A stretch of 64,000 nucleotides of DNA, taken from contig NZ_GL891981.1 in the NCBI RefSeq assembly GCF_000213555.1, positions 46,796 through 110,795 on the forward strand. Reading direction: 5' to 3'. Both the position numbers and the translations under genes were made by a program. The notes under the pieces are model-generated. The model was not told the DNA's origin and did no database searches. It saw only the letters and a program-made list of their open reading frames with translations. The DNA comes from Dysgonomonas gadei ATCC BAA-286. GTDB taxonomy: Bacteria; Bacteroidota; Bacteroidia; Bacteroidales; Dysgonomonadaceae. Of the stretch, positions 1-10,600 are shown piece by piece (within the stretch, counting starts at the first letter, position 1; the number at the start of each line of letters is the position of its first letter).

Positions 1-825
1 TTGCAAGCTATCACAAATATTCTGAAAACATTCAAAGAACAGCAACGTAAAGATGGAATTGGGCCCTACAAATTCCAAAGGAAAACCGAACGCCAGTTAG
101 ATACCTTAAACAATGGCGGATTAGGTAATCCTGTAAATCCTGTAGGACTGATTGTTTCATGTTTCCGTCCGTCTGATGATGCTACTACCTTCCAGTTTCT
201 GGTACCTTCCAACTTCTTTGCTGTAACATCGCTCAGAAAAGCTGCCGAGATACTGTCCGAGGTAAGTAATCGTCCTGCACAAGCTCAGGAATGTCGCGAT
301 CTGGCTCAGGAAGTAGAGACAGCCTTGAAGAAATATGCAACTTACAATCACCCGGAATATGGTACCATTTACGCTTTCGAAGTAGATGGATTTGGCAACC
401 AGTACCTGATGGACGACTCTAATGCTCCCAGCCTTTTATCTTTGGCTTATTTAGGAGATATGGATATTAATGATCCCATCTATCAGAATACCAGGAAATT
501 TGTATGGAGCAAAGACAATCCATATTTTTTCAAAGGTACGGCCGGAGAAGGAATTGGTGGGCCTCATATTGGTTACGATATGGTTTGGCCAATGAGTATT
601 ATGATGAAAGCTTTTACCAGCAACAACGATGAAGAAATCAAGGCATGCATAGAAATGTTGATGAATACCGATGCAGGTACAGGTTTTATGCATGAATCTT
701 TCCATAAGGATGACCCGAAGAACTTTACCCGCTCTTGGTTTGCATGGCAAAACACTCTGTTCGGAGAGTTGATTTTGAAGCAGATTAATGAAGGGAAAGT
801 GGAACTACTGAATAGTATTAAATAA
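1..825 (+). CDS. GH125 exo-alpha-1,6-mannosidase, 5' end missing
   Basis: This is the C-terminal 274 residues of a glycoside hydrolase family 125 (DUF1237) protein. The reading frame is open at the window edge, so the TTG at base 1 is not a credible start. The family is normally about 430-480 residues, so roughly the first 40% lies outside. The FRPSDDA segment near residue 55, the GGPHIGYDMVWPMS segment and the late SRSWFAWQNTLFGE-like segment (here TRSWFAWQNTLFGE) resemble family members. GH125 enzymes are metal-independent, inverting exo-mannosidases that remove alpha-1,6-linked mannose. It is followed 75 bp later by a GH78 gene and then a GH92 mannosidase, so it probably belongs to the same PUL. 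Any signal peptide would be in the missing part. Confidence 0.88.
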   Translation: MQAITNILKTFKEQQRKDGIGPYKFQRKTERQLDTLNNGGLGNPVNPVGLIVSCFRPSDDATTFQFLVPSNFFAVTSLRKAAEILSEVSNRPAQAQECRDLAQEVETALKKYATYNHPEYGTIYAFEVDGFGNQYLMDDSNAPSLLSLAYLGDMDINDPIYQNTRKFVWSKDNPYFFKGTAGEGIGGPHIGYDMVWPMSIMMKAFTSNNDEEIKACIEMLMNTDAGTGFMHESFHKDDPKNFTRSWFAWQNTLFGELILKQINEGKVELLNSIK

Positions 826-899
826 ACAGAACACCAAAGTGGCAGGAGCAGGAAAAATCTCCTGTCACTCATTGTATAATACTGAAGACCTAAAATACC

Positions 900-3542
900 A
901 TGACAAATACCCGGTCGATACATCTGAATATACTAGCTATGTGTATAGCGCTTTTATTTGCTTCTTGTCAGAAAGATGCAACAGTATCAATAACAAATGC
1001 CCAATGCGAATACCTCGATAACCCGTTAGGTCTGGATACACCTCAACCGCGGTTCAACTGGAAACTCAATGATGCTAAAGACTTTCTCCAGGAAACGTAT
1101 CGTATCAGGATCGCTACTGATTCCTCATTCTTACTGTCCGGTACTCCTGATATATGGGATTCAGGAATGACTAACGGTCAGTCTCTTTCTTCGGAATACT
1201 CCGGAGATAAAAAGCTTCAATCACATCAGCGTTACTATTGGGACGTCACTGTCTGGAGCAATAAGGGAGACTCTTGTATTTCGTCAATCAATATGTTCGG
1301 TATGGGAAAACTATCTCAATCCGACTGGGTTGCCAGTTGGATATCCGACACCCACGATAAAGAATATGAGCCGGCACCACTTTTCAGAAAAGAATTCAAA
1401 GTAGAAAAAAATATAGCCCATGCTACTCTCTATATTTCAGGAACTGCCTATTACGAGATGTTTCTAAATGGGGAGCGGGTAGGCAATAGTTATCTGGATC
1501 CCGGATATACACACTACAATAAACGTATATTATATGCGACTCACGATATCACGTCATTAATAAACAGAGGCGGCAATGCCATAGGCGTAGTATTAGGTAA
1601 TGGCTTCTATAACTGTCAGAGCAAGGCTGTTTGGGATTTTGAGAGAGCCGACTGGCGTGGCCGTCCTCGTTTGTTATGCGAATTAAGAATTACTTATGCA
1701 GATGGTACTACGGACGTAATTGCCTCGGATGACACATGGAAGACCAATACAGGCCCGTATATCTATAATAATATATACAGTGGTGACAGATACGACGGTC
1801 GCCTGGAAGAGGAAGGCTGGAACAATACAGGTTTTGATGAAAAAAACTGGATAGCAGCTAAGATAACAGACAGTCCTGCACCATTAATAGTTTCCCAGCA
1901 GATGCCGCCGATACGTATAACGAAAGAAATAAAGCCTGCGTTATTAAAATCCTTTGGTGATACCCTCTTTGTTTTTGACTTAAAAGAGAATATAGCAGGT
2001 GTATGTCGTCTGAATGTAAAAGGAGAAAGAGGGACAACCTTTACTCTACAGCATGGAGAATTGCTGAAAGACGATGGCCGCTTGCAACCGGGCAATATTG
2101 ATGTTTATTATCGTCCGGAGAAACCGGGAGAGGTTTTCCAAACAGATATATTCATACTGAAAGGCTCTGGTAAACAAGAAGAATTTACGCCACAATTTAC
2201 CTATCATGGTTTCAGGTATATAGAAGTAAAAACCGACCGCCCAGTAACACTTACCGAAGATAATATAACAGGACTGTTCCTGCATACGGATATACCGCAA
2301 GTGGGATATTTCAGCAGTTCCAACAAGCTCCTTAACAAAATATGGGCTGCAACCAATCAAAGTTACCGGGGAAATATTCATAGCATACCTACCGATTGTC
2401 CTCAACGGGAGAAGAATGGATGGACTGCCGATGCACATATTGCCATGGATCTGGCTCTTCTCAATTTCGATGGTATTACATTTTATGAGAAATGGATGAA
2501 CGACTTCATCGATAACCAGCGTCCTAACGGAGGTATATCGGGTATCATACCATCATCGGGATGGGGCTTTGGCGATTGGCCGGGTCCTGTGTGGGATGCC
2601 GCACTGTTTATCGTACCGAATGCATTATACGATTATTATGCAGACAAACGCTGTATAGAACGGTTGTATCCTACAATGCTAAACTATCTGGAGTATCTGA
2701 AAAATCAGGAAAAAGACGGGCTACTTACTTTCGGATTAGGTGATTGGGTATATTACAAAGCTCAGACCCCTAACGATTATACCTCCACGCTTTATTATTA
2801 TCTCGATTATATGCTCATGGCACGTTTTGCAACTATATTGGGCAAAGATGCAAGCATGTATAAAGAAAAGGCGGAATCGCTAAAAAAAATAATCAACGAC
2901 AAATTCTTCAACCCCGAAACGGCAGTTTATGCAAACGGTACTCAGACAGCACAGGCAATAGCTCTTTATCTGGAGATAGTTCCGGAAGGTAAAGAACAGG
3001 CGGTGGCCGATTATCTTCAAAAAATTGTGGCGGAGAATAATCATTTCCTTGATTTCGGATTGCTTGGAAGCAAAACAGTTCTTCGCATGCTCAGTAAATA
3101 TGGCTATGTGGAAGATGCCTATAAAATGGCAACCAAAACAGAAGCTCCCTCATGGGGGTACTGGGTAGAGACTCAGGGTTATACAACACTTGCCGAAACA
3201 TGGCTGTTAAGTCCCGAATTCCACGACGCTTCGTTAAACCATGTCTTTATGGGTGATATCAGTGCATGGATGTCCAGTTATCTGGCAGGAATTAATTACG
3301 ATATATCCAGGCCCGGATTCGAAAATATCATTATAAAGCCATATTTCATCGCCGATCTGGAATGGGTAAAAGGCGAATATAATTCTGTACGCGGAAAAAT
3401 ATCCTCTGAATGGAAGGCTGACGGGAAAAATATAGAAATGACCGTGAAAATTCCGGCAGGATCTACTGCAACTATTTATGCCGGAGACAATAAATATAAT
3501 GTAGGCTCAGGAGAGCATAAATACAGATTCGCTTTAAGATAA
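900..3542 (+). CDS. GH78 alpha-L-rhamnosidase lipoprotein
   Basis: This 880-residue protein hydrolyses terminal alpha-L-rhamnose. It starts with a lipoprotein signal peptide ending in LLFASC (Cys23), so it is probably lipid-anchored at the cell surface or in the periplasm. N-terminal beta-sandwich and rhamnosidase N domains (about residues 25-330) precede a concanavalin-like part, the (alpha/alpha)6 catalytic barrel (about 460-800) and a C-terminal beta-sandwich. The signature DCPQREKNGWTAD places Asp499, Glu504 and Asp511 at the spacing known for GH78 catalytic residues. The later WGYWVETQGYTTLAETW segment also fits. Length is normal for the family. It sits between GH125 and GH92 mannosidase genes. 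The specific rhamnoside linkage cannot be read from sequence. Confidence 0.93.
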   Translation: MTNTRSIHLNILAMCIALLFASCQKDATVSITNAQCEYLDNPLGLDTPQPRFNWKLNDAKDFLQETYRIRIATDSSFLLSGTPDIWDSGMTNGQSLSSEYSGDKKLQSHQRYYWDVTVWSNKGDSCISSINMFGMGKLSQSDWVASWISDTHDKEYEPAPLFRKEFKVEKNIAHATLYISGTAYYEMFLNGERVGNSYLDPGYTHYNKRILYATHDITSLINRGGNAIGVVLGNGFYNCQSKAVWDFERADWRGRPRLLCELRITYADGTTDVIASDDTWKTNTGPYIYNNIYSGDRYDGRLEEEGWNNTGFDEKNWIAAKITDSPAPLIVSQQMPPIRITKEIKPALLKSFGDTLFVFDLKENIAGVCRLNVKGERGTTFTLQHGELLKDDGRLQPGNIDVYYRPEKPGEVFQTDIFILKGSGKQEEFTPQFTYHGFRYIEVKTDRPVTLTEDNITGLFLHTDIPQVGYFSSSNKLLNKIWAATNQSYRGNIHSIPTDCPQREKNGWTADAHIAMDLALLNFDGITFYEKWMNDFIDNQRPNGGISGIIPSSGWGFGDWPGPVWDAALFIVPNALYDYYADKRCIERLYPTMLNYLEYLKNQEKDGLLTFGLGDWVYYKAQTPNDYTSTLYYYLDYMLMARFATILGKDASMYKEKAESLKKIINDKFFNPETAVYANGTQTAQAIALYLEIVPEGKEQAVADYLQKIVAENNHFLDFGLLGSKTVLRMLSKYGYVEDAYKMATKTEAPSWGYWVETQGYTTLAETWLLSPEFHDASLNHVFMGDISAWMSSYLAGINYDISRPGFENIIIKPYFIADLEWVKGEYNSVRGKISSEWKADGKNIEMTVKIPAGSTATIYAGDNKYNVGSGEHKYRFALR

Positions 3543-3552
3543 GAGGCAAAAG

Positions 3553-3587
3553 AGCCTGTTTGGATTTTTTTTAGAATTAAACAGGCT
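3553..3587 (+). terminator. stem-loop between GH78 and GH92 genes
   Basis: A 9-bp perfect inverted repeat (AGCCTGTTT at 3553-3561, AAACAGGCT at 3579-3587) has a T-rich loop and only a short TTTA tail. It starts just after the GH78 stop. It could be a weak terminator, an attenuator, or an mRNA-stabilising hairpin, because the next gene in the same direction starts only 41 bp later. Confidence 0.45.
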
Positions 3588-3628
3588 TTAAAGAATCTTC
3601 GGTTTTCACTTGTTTTTAATCAAAGAGT

Positions 3629-5782
3629 ATGTATAAGAGAAATAAGTTTATCATTATCGGAGCAATAATGCTGATTGTAGTTGGCTGTTATGCTCAGGAG
3701 AGTAAAAAACGTCTGACCGATTATGTCAATCCGTTTATTGGTACTACCACCCTTTGGGACAGTATCGATCTTGGATATAAACCAACCCGCAGGGCATGGG
3801 GAGCCGAAGCTTATCCGGGTGCATCGGTCCCGAATTCGATGGTTCAGGTAACACCTGTCACCATGTGGCGAAGCGGCTCAGGTTACCAGTATGAAGATAC
3901 GGTTATATATGCTTTTGCCCATACCAGCAAGGGGCATTGGAATTTGTGCTATGTTCCTCTTGTTGCTGTTAGCGGGGAGATTGCACCTAAGTCTTATTAC
4001 TCGGCTTACAGTCATGACAAGGAGTCGGCCAGTCCGGGCTACTATCAGGTATATCTCCAAAAATATGATATAAATGCAGAAGTGACTTCTACGTTGCGAT
4101 GTGCTTTCCATAGATATACCTATAAAAAAGGGAAGAACAAAAGGCTGCTAGCAGACCTGGCTCGTTCTAACGAACATGTAAGAGATTGGAAAATAGAAAA
4201 AACGTCAGACAATGTATTTACAGGCTATCAGCAAACCGGCCCTACATTCTATTTTTATGCTGTGACCAACCATAAGATAAAAGATGTGGAAAAGCTGAAA
4301 GAAGGTGATACGGAAGTCAGCATTGTCAATTTCTTCGACAATAAGGATATAAACGACCCGTTGGAGATGAAAGTCGGTTTTTCTTATGTAAGTATCGAAA
4401 ATGCCAGAATGAATCTTGAGGCGGAGATGCTTGCCAAAGATTTTGACCAGGTGAGGAGTGAAGCAACAAATACATGGGATACCTTACTATCGAAAATACA
4501 GGTATCGGGTGGTACCGGTGAACAGAGGGAAACATTCTATTCTACTCTCTACCGTGCTTTCCTGTGGCCGATACTATTGAGTGACGTCAACGGAGAGTTT
4601 GTGAATGGCAGAGGTGAAGTAGTAAACAAAGGATTCCGTTATTACAGTGATCCGTCTTTTTGGGATGATTACCGTAATAAACTGATTTTATTGGGAATGA
4701 TCTCGCCGGATGTTGCAGCCGATGTTATCAGCTCTATTACAGACCGGGGTGAGATCAGAGGGTTCATGCCGAGTTTCTTTCATGGAGACCATGCCTCTAC
4801 ATTTGTTACAGGAAGTTATCTGAGAGGTATACGGAACTTTGATGTGCAGGCGGCATACAAATTACTTCTCAACAATGCTTTTGTTGAGGGTAAGGGTGGA
4901 CGTCCGCATATAAAAGAATATATGGAGCGGGGATGGATATCCGAGATGGATATTAAAGGCCCCAAATTGGAGACTGTAGCTAAAGCGGCTGTAACCAAGA
5001 CCCAGGAATATGCTTATGACGATTATGCTACGGCATTGCTGGCTAAGGAACTCGCAGATAAGGAGAACTATGATAGACTGATGAAAAGGACAGATAGTTA
5101 CAAACATCTGTTCGACCCGTCTACCCAACTTATGCGCGGACGTCTGGAAAATGGAGAATGGATAACCCCCTTCAGCCCTGAACGTCCTTTTTATGAATAC
5201 ATGTACCGTGAAGCTAACGGATGGCAGTCGACATTCTTTGCCTTGCACGATCCTGAAGGATTTATTGCTTTATACCCAAGTAAAGAGGCCTTTGAGACAA
5301 AGCTCGATTCTTTATTTGTTATTCCATGGAAAAACTATGAGGCCCATAATCTGACTACCTTCATCGGCCAGTATTGCCATGGTAATCAGCCGGGACATAG
5401 TATTCCGTATATGTATTATTTTATTGATAAACAGGAAAAAGCACAAAAAATACTGAATAAGATACTGAACGAACAATATCGTATGGGGCCCGAACGGTTA
5501 GCATACTGCGGCATGGATGACGCAGGTGAAATGTCGTCGTGGTATGTACTGAATGCAATCGGTCTATATACCTATTCTCCTGCAGATCCGCACTATATAG
5601 TCACTGTACCATTATTTGACAAGGTAGTGTTTAATCTGGATGGAAAGAATTTTACGATTAAGAGAAAAGGTACAGGAGAGAAGATTACCGATATAAGCTA
5701 TGGCGGTAAGAAAATAGATGGTTATTTTATTACGCACCAACAATTGAAAGAAGGAAAGGAGCTTGTTGTTTCAACTAAGTAA
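3629..5782 (+). CDS. GH92 alpha-mannosidase lipoprotein
   Basis: This 717-residue protein belongs to glycoside hydrolase family 92, calcium-dependent exo-alpha-mannosidases, many of which act on alpha-1,2 (also 1,3 or 1,4) linkages. The signal peptide ends in LIVVGC, a lipobox. The N-terminal YVNPFIGT segment is the usual start of the GH92 beta-sandwich. The catalytic (alpha/alpha)6 domain carries HGNQPGHSIPYMY (about residue 585) and the GMDDAGEMSSWYVLNAIGLY motif (about residue 628), which corresponds to the GNDDxGQMSAWY hallmark. It closes a GH125-GH78-GH92 set and is followed by a strong terminator. With GH125 it would trim an alpha-mannan or mannosylated glycan. The linkage is not determinable here. 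Confidence 0.95.
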   Translation: MYKRNKFIIIGAIMLIVVGCYAQESKKRLTDYVNPFIGTTTLWDSIDLGYKPTRRAWGAEAYPGASVPNSMVQVTPVTMWRSGSGYQYEDTVIYAFAHTSKGHWNLCYVPLVAVSGEIAPKSYYSAYSHDKESASPGYYQVYLQKYDINAEVTSTLRCAFHRYTYKKGKNKRLLADLARSNEHVRDWKIEKTSDNVFTGYQQTGPTFYFYAVTNHKIKDVEKLKEGDTEVSIVNFFDNKDINDPLEMKVGFSYVSIENARMNLEAEMLAKDFDQVRSEATNTWDTLLSKIQVSGGTGEQRETFYSTLYRAFLWPILLSDVNGEFVNGRGEVVNKGFRYYSDPSFWDDYRNKLILLGMISPDVAADVISSITDRGEIRGFMPSFFHGDHASTFVTGSYLRGIRNFDVQAAYKLLLNNAFVEGKGGRPHIKEYMERGWISEMDIKGPKLETVAKAAVTKTQEYAYDDYATALLAKELADKENYDRLMKRTDSYKHLFDPSTQLMRGRLENGEWITPFSPERPFYEYMYREANGWQSTFFALHDPEGFIALYPSKEAFETKLDSLFVIPWKNYEAHNLTTFIGQYCHGNQPGHSIPYMYYFIDKQEKAQKILNKILNEQYRMGPERLAYCGMDDAGEMSSWYVLNAIGLYTYSPADPHYIVTVPLFDKVVFNLDGKNFTIKRKGTGEKITDISYGGKKIDGYFITHQQLKEGKELVVSTK

Positions 5783-5830
5783 TCATCCGTTATTTACTGT
5801 TATAAATTTAATCTAGGACATTAGATAAAC

Positions 5831-5867
5831 AATCCTGCCAATAGCATTATTGGCAGGATTGTTCTTT
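5831..5867 (+). terminator. Rho-independent terminator after GH92
   Basis: A perfect 13-bp stem (5831-5843 with 5848-5860) and a 4-base loop are followed by GTTCTTTTTA. It ends the GH125-GH78-GH92 transcript. Confidence 0.9.
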
Positions 5868-6306
5868 TTAGCGAATTGGAGATTCCACATCATTCCTTCC
5901 TGATAAACTTACTTCTATTTCATAACCGGAGTTTATCTACACCCAAACCCATACTTCCTTCCCACTTCTGATATTTATAAGAAGCTGAAAACGCAATACT
6001 TGCTCCCTTCTTAGTCCTATTTTCTGTCTAAAACGATGAATGGGAAAAATGTGCTATTTATAGCTACTTTTCTGTCATCTTTCTAATTTAAATTCCCATT
6101 CCTTTGTGACGTTAACAAATGATAAATTACAATCTATGAAATACCGATGAAATACGTCTCGCCCATTTAATTGAATTGGAAAAAGTCAGAGAATAAGGAA
6201 AATTAACAAATACTTAATTTACGATAAACATACAGACAAGACAGCTCATGCTGTCTTTGGATACAATTGTGAAATGTTTTAACAAACTAAATTCAGACCT
6301 ATTCTT
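5868..6306. other. intergenic leader region before the SusCD transcript
   Basis: This AT-rich stretch has no supportable gene. It holds an 8-bp hairpin close to the start of the next gene (AAGACAGC at 6238-6245, GCTGTCTT at 6250-6257). A near-match to the Bacteroidota -7 box lies at 6099-6106 (TTCCTTTG). The promoter for the TIG/NHL-SusC-SusD transcript must lie here, but I see no clean full match. Confidence 0.4.
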
Positions 6307-7674
6307 ATGAAAATGAAAAACAGAATGAAAATTCAGCATTGGTTGATGCTGCTGATCGTTCTTTGCGTATCGTGCAAAGACGATAAATCCGACACGGATT
6401 CGCAAGCCTTCGATCCTTCGAAGCCTGTTGTGGTCTCTGATTTCGCACCGAAAGAGGGAGGAGCCAATCAGAAAATGATTATTTATGGTGAAAACTTTGG
6501 GAATGACCTCTCTAAGATCAAAGTTACTATTGGCGGGCAAAATGCAAGGATAATCGGAGTTAATCACCAATCTTTATATTGCATTGTCCCTGCGAAAGCT
6601 TACGATGGTGATATTGAAGTAAGTATCGTTGACGAGAGTGGAGAAAAGATTGCTTATGCAGAGGCCGGAGAACATTATGCCTATCAAAAGAAAATGCTTG
6701 TCAGTTCTTTCTTGGGGGAAACATATGAAAATAATACGAAGTTTGATGTAAAGGATGGCCCGTTTAACGATTGTGGAGGATTCGAAAAAATGGAGTGGTT
6801 AGTATTCGATCCTCTGAACCACAACCATCTGTATGTAGCCGGTTATGATAAATCATGCAGGCTTATTGATTTTGAGAAAAAATACGTAAGCACTTTCAAT
6901 ACAGGTATACCTAATCCTAATAAAAATGGAATTCCTTGTATTAACTGGACGTTGGGAGGTGATATGATTGTTACACATGACCAATCTAATGATACTCAGC
7001 CGGGAAATTATCTGCTCACCCGTGAATCGGGATTTAAAAGCCTGACTCCAATGGCTGCCGGTCGTGGAACCAGAGCTGCTGCTGTACATCCGATAAATGG
7101 AGAGTACTATTATGCATTCTATAATACGGGTATGGTATGGAGAGGTGTGGTAGGCACAAAAGAAGGTGTGAACATATTCAGGGTTCCGAATGCATCGGTA
7201 AGGATTTTTATTATCATTCATCCTACGGGGAACTATGCATATATAATAGTGAATAACAGGCAGTATATTATGCGTTCCGATTATAATTGGGCGACCAAAA
7301 ATTTTACTGAGCCTTATCTGATAGCCGGAAAAGATCAAACTGCAGGCTATGCAGATGGAGTAGGTAGTTATGCCCGTGTAAATGAGCCTCAGCAGGGAGT
7401 CTTTGTAAAAAATCCGGAGTACGAAGGTCAGGAAGACGAATATGATTTCTATTTCTGTGATAAAGCGAATCATGTGGTACGTATTATGACTCCTCAGGGA
7501 AGAGTCTCCACATTTGCCGGTACACCTCAAGCCAGTGGATACAGAGATGGTGATCTACGTCTGGATGCCCGTTTTGCTTATCCGGCCGGAATAGCATATG
7601 ATGAAGAAAGACAATGTTTCTATATCGGAGATTCCAATAATCGTCGTATCCGCAAAGTTGCTTATGAAGAATAA
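6307..7674 (+). CDS. TIG-NHL surface lipoprotein, probable glycan-binding protein
   Basis: This 455-residue protein begins with a lipoprotein signal peptide ending in LCVSC (Cys23). Residues about 40-125 form an IPT/TIG immunoglobulin-like domain (FAPKEGGANQKMIIYGENFG). The rest resembles an NHL-repeat beta-propeller, with GYADGVGSYARVNEPQQGV and a C-terminal FYIGDSNNRRIRKV blade. TIG-NHL lipoproteins next to susC/susD commonly serve as surface glycan-binding proteins, although binding here is inferred. It is the first gene of the SusCD transcript and ends 22 bp before susC. No enzymatic motif is visible. Confidence 0.8.
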   Translation: MKMKNRMKIQHWLMLLIVLCVSCKDDKSDTDSQAFDPSKPVVVSDFAPKEGGANQKMIIYGENFGNDLSKIKVTIGGQNARIIGVNHQSLYCIVPAKAYDGDIEVSIVDESGEKIAYAEAGEHYAYQKKMLVSSFLGETYENNTKFDVKDGPFNDCGGFEKMEWLVFDPLNHNHLYVAGYDKSCRLIDFEKKYVSTFNTGIPNPNKNGIPCINWTLGGDMIVTHDQSNDTQPGNYLLTRESGFKSLTPMAAGRGTRAAAVHPINGEYYYAFYNTGMVWRGVVGTKEGVNIFRVPNASVRIFIIIHPTGNYAYIIVNNRQYIMRSDYNWATKNFTEPYLIAGKDQTAGYADGVGSYARVNEPQQGVFVKNPEYEGQEDEYDFYFCDKANHVVRIMTPQGRVSTFAGTPQASGYRDGDLRLDARFAYPAGIAYDEERQCFYIGDSNNRRIRKVAYEE

Positions 7675-7696
7675 TAAATGATAGACACATATTGAT

Positions 7697-10600
7697 ATGA
7701 GAAACTTTTTATTAACATGTATATTGGTACTCACGTTTTCGGTCAGTGCCTTGGCTCAGCAAACTATAGAAGTAACAGGTATCGTGACCGATACGAATAA
7801 CGAACCTATGATCGGAGTGAGTGTATCCATAAGTAATATGCCGGGATTGGGGACTATTACCGATATAGAGGGAAAATATAAGATTAATATGACTTCTTAC
7901 CATACACTGGTTTTTACTTATGTCGGCTTTGATAAAGTGGAGGTATTAGTGAAAGAACAGCGTGTTGTCAATATAGTTATGAAGGAGTCGGACAGAAGTG
8001 TACTTAACGAAGTAGTTGTTACCGGAACAGGAGTCCAGAAGAAAATTGCTGTGACCGGGGCTATTACAACTGTCGATGTTGAGGAACTGAAATCAAATCC
8101 GACCTCATCTATAGCAGATGGTCTGGCAGGCGTTGTACCGGGTATTATGGCAATGCAGACATCCGGTAAGCCAGGTAGTACTTCCGAGTTTTGGATACGC
8201 AGTATTTCTACGTTTGGCGGGAGTAATGCGGCATTGGTACTGATCGACGGTTTCGAACGTGATTTAAATGAAGTCAGTGTTGAAGATGTAGAGTCCTTTA
8301 CCGTATTGAAAGACGCTTCTGCTACAGCTATTTATGGTAGTAAAGGAGCTAATGGTGTTATTTTGGTCAATACTAAACGGGGGAAAGAAGGGAAAATTAA
8401 TATTAGTGCAAAGCTGGAAGGATTCTATAGTATGCTTACTAAGGTGCCGGATTTTGCAGACGGATATACATATGCATCCCTGGCTAATGAAGCCAAGACT
8501 ACACGTAATCAGGATGTCCTCTATCAACCTGAAGAGTTGGAAATATTTCGTTTAGGACTGGATCCGGATTTGTATCCGGATGTGGATTGGATGGATGTTC
8601 TCTTGCGGGATGGATCTTGGAGTTCTCGTGCTACGCTGAATATGAGTGGAGGAGGAAGGACAGCGCGTTATTTTGTATCGGGAAGCTATCAGGATCAGCA
8701 AGGTATGTACAAGGTGGATAAGTCATTGAAAGATTATAATACGAATGCCAATTTCCGAAAATATACTTACCGTATGAATGTCGATATTGATATTACAAAA
8801 ACTACCTTGTTGAAAGTAGGTGTTTCAGGTTCGTTGCGCAAGCAAAATGATGCCGGAATAGGAAGTGATGCTATCTGGACAGCATTAATGGGATATAATC
8901 CGATCATGGCTCCTATATTGTACTCTAATGGACTTGTACCTGCCTATGGTAATGATAACGGAGACCGTTTCAATCCATGGGTGCAAGCCACGATGACCGG
9001 ATACAGGGAAAACTGGGATAATAATATTCAGACCAGCGTGGTTCTGGATCAGAAACTGGACTTTATTACGAAAGGCCTCTTCTTTACCGGACGATTTGGA
9101 TATGATACCGAAAATAGTAATTGGATCAGGCGATATAAATATCCTGCAATGCATAAAGCAGAAAAATCGCGGGATATAAACGGAGATCTTGTATTTAATG
9201 AGATTGTAAAGGAGTCTCCTATGACACAATCTTCTGGAGCCGGAGGAAAAAGGAATGAATTTTTTGAATGGGAACTTCGTTACGATCGCAGATTTAACAA
9301 CCATAATATTGGAGGAGTTTTAAAATACACCCAAGCATCTAAAACGCAAACAGTAGATATTGGAGACGATCTTAAACAAGGTATAGCCCGTCGTAATCAA
9401 GGTTTGGCCGGTCGTGTCCATTATAATTGGGCGAGTCGTTATTTTGTCGATTTCAACTTTGGATATACAGGATCTGAGAATTACCACAGAGATCACAGGT
9501 TTGGTTTCTTTCCTGCTGTTTCAGGAGCATGGAATATTGCTGGGGAGCCTTTCTTGAAAGATATCAGCTGGTTGGATATGTTCAAAGTACGTTATTCATG
9601 GGGAAAAACTGGTAGTGACAATTTAGGTAAAAAGGACAATAAAGATATTCGTTTCCCTTATCTCTACACGATTAATACAACGGCAAACAGTGCCTATAAC
9701 TTTGGAGACTACGGCTATAGCAGGGAATATGCCGGTAAATATTATTCTGAGATAGCTTCTACGAATGTTTCTTGGGAGATTGCGACCAAGCAGGATCTCG
9801 GAATAGACCTTTCTTTTTTGGGAAACAGATTATCAGGAACAATCGATTATTTCTATGAACATCGTAAGGGCATCTATATGGAACGTGCGTATCTCCCATG
9901 GTCAGTAGGCGTAGAGAGTAATCCTTATGCAAATGTAGGTGAAGTGAAAGCCCGGGGATTTGATGGAAACTTCGTTTTCAAACAAAAAGCCGGAAATGTT
10001 GATTTTACTTTACGTGGCAATATGACCTACAGCAAAAATGAGATAATTGAAAGGGATGAGGAAAACTCTATTTATTGGTATAAGCTACAGAAAGGACATC
10101 GTGTGAATCAAGCCCGCGGGCTGGTTGCTTTGGGGTTGTTTAAAGATTATGAAGAGATACGGAACAGCCCGACACAAACTTTTGGCGATGTGATGCCCGG
10201 TGATATAAAATACAAGGATATTAATGGTGATGGAAGAATTGATGACAATGACAGGGTTGCTATCGGTGCAACAACGAAACCGAACCTTACTTATGGGTTT
10301 GGTATTTCTTCCAAGTGGAAAGGATTGGATGTGAGCATGCATTTCCAGGGAGTTGGGAAGTCGACTTTCCAAATCGGAGGCTCTTCCGTTCATATGTTTA
10401 GTTTAGGTGACGGGTGGGGTAATATATTGAGCGATTTGGCTAACTCGAATCGTTGGATACTAGGTGAGAATGAAGATCCGAATGCAGAATATCCACGTCT
10501 GACCTATGGTGCTAATTCGAATAATTACCAAAGTTCTACATATTGGCTCAGAGACGGCTCTTATTTACGACTGAAAACGCTGGATATCGGTTATACATTT

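Noticed and set aside
6853..7530. 225-codon open frame antisense to the TIG-NHL gene
   Set aside because: It lies entirely inside a well-supported gene on the other strand, and its composition fits a shadow of it.
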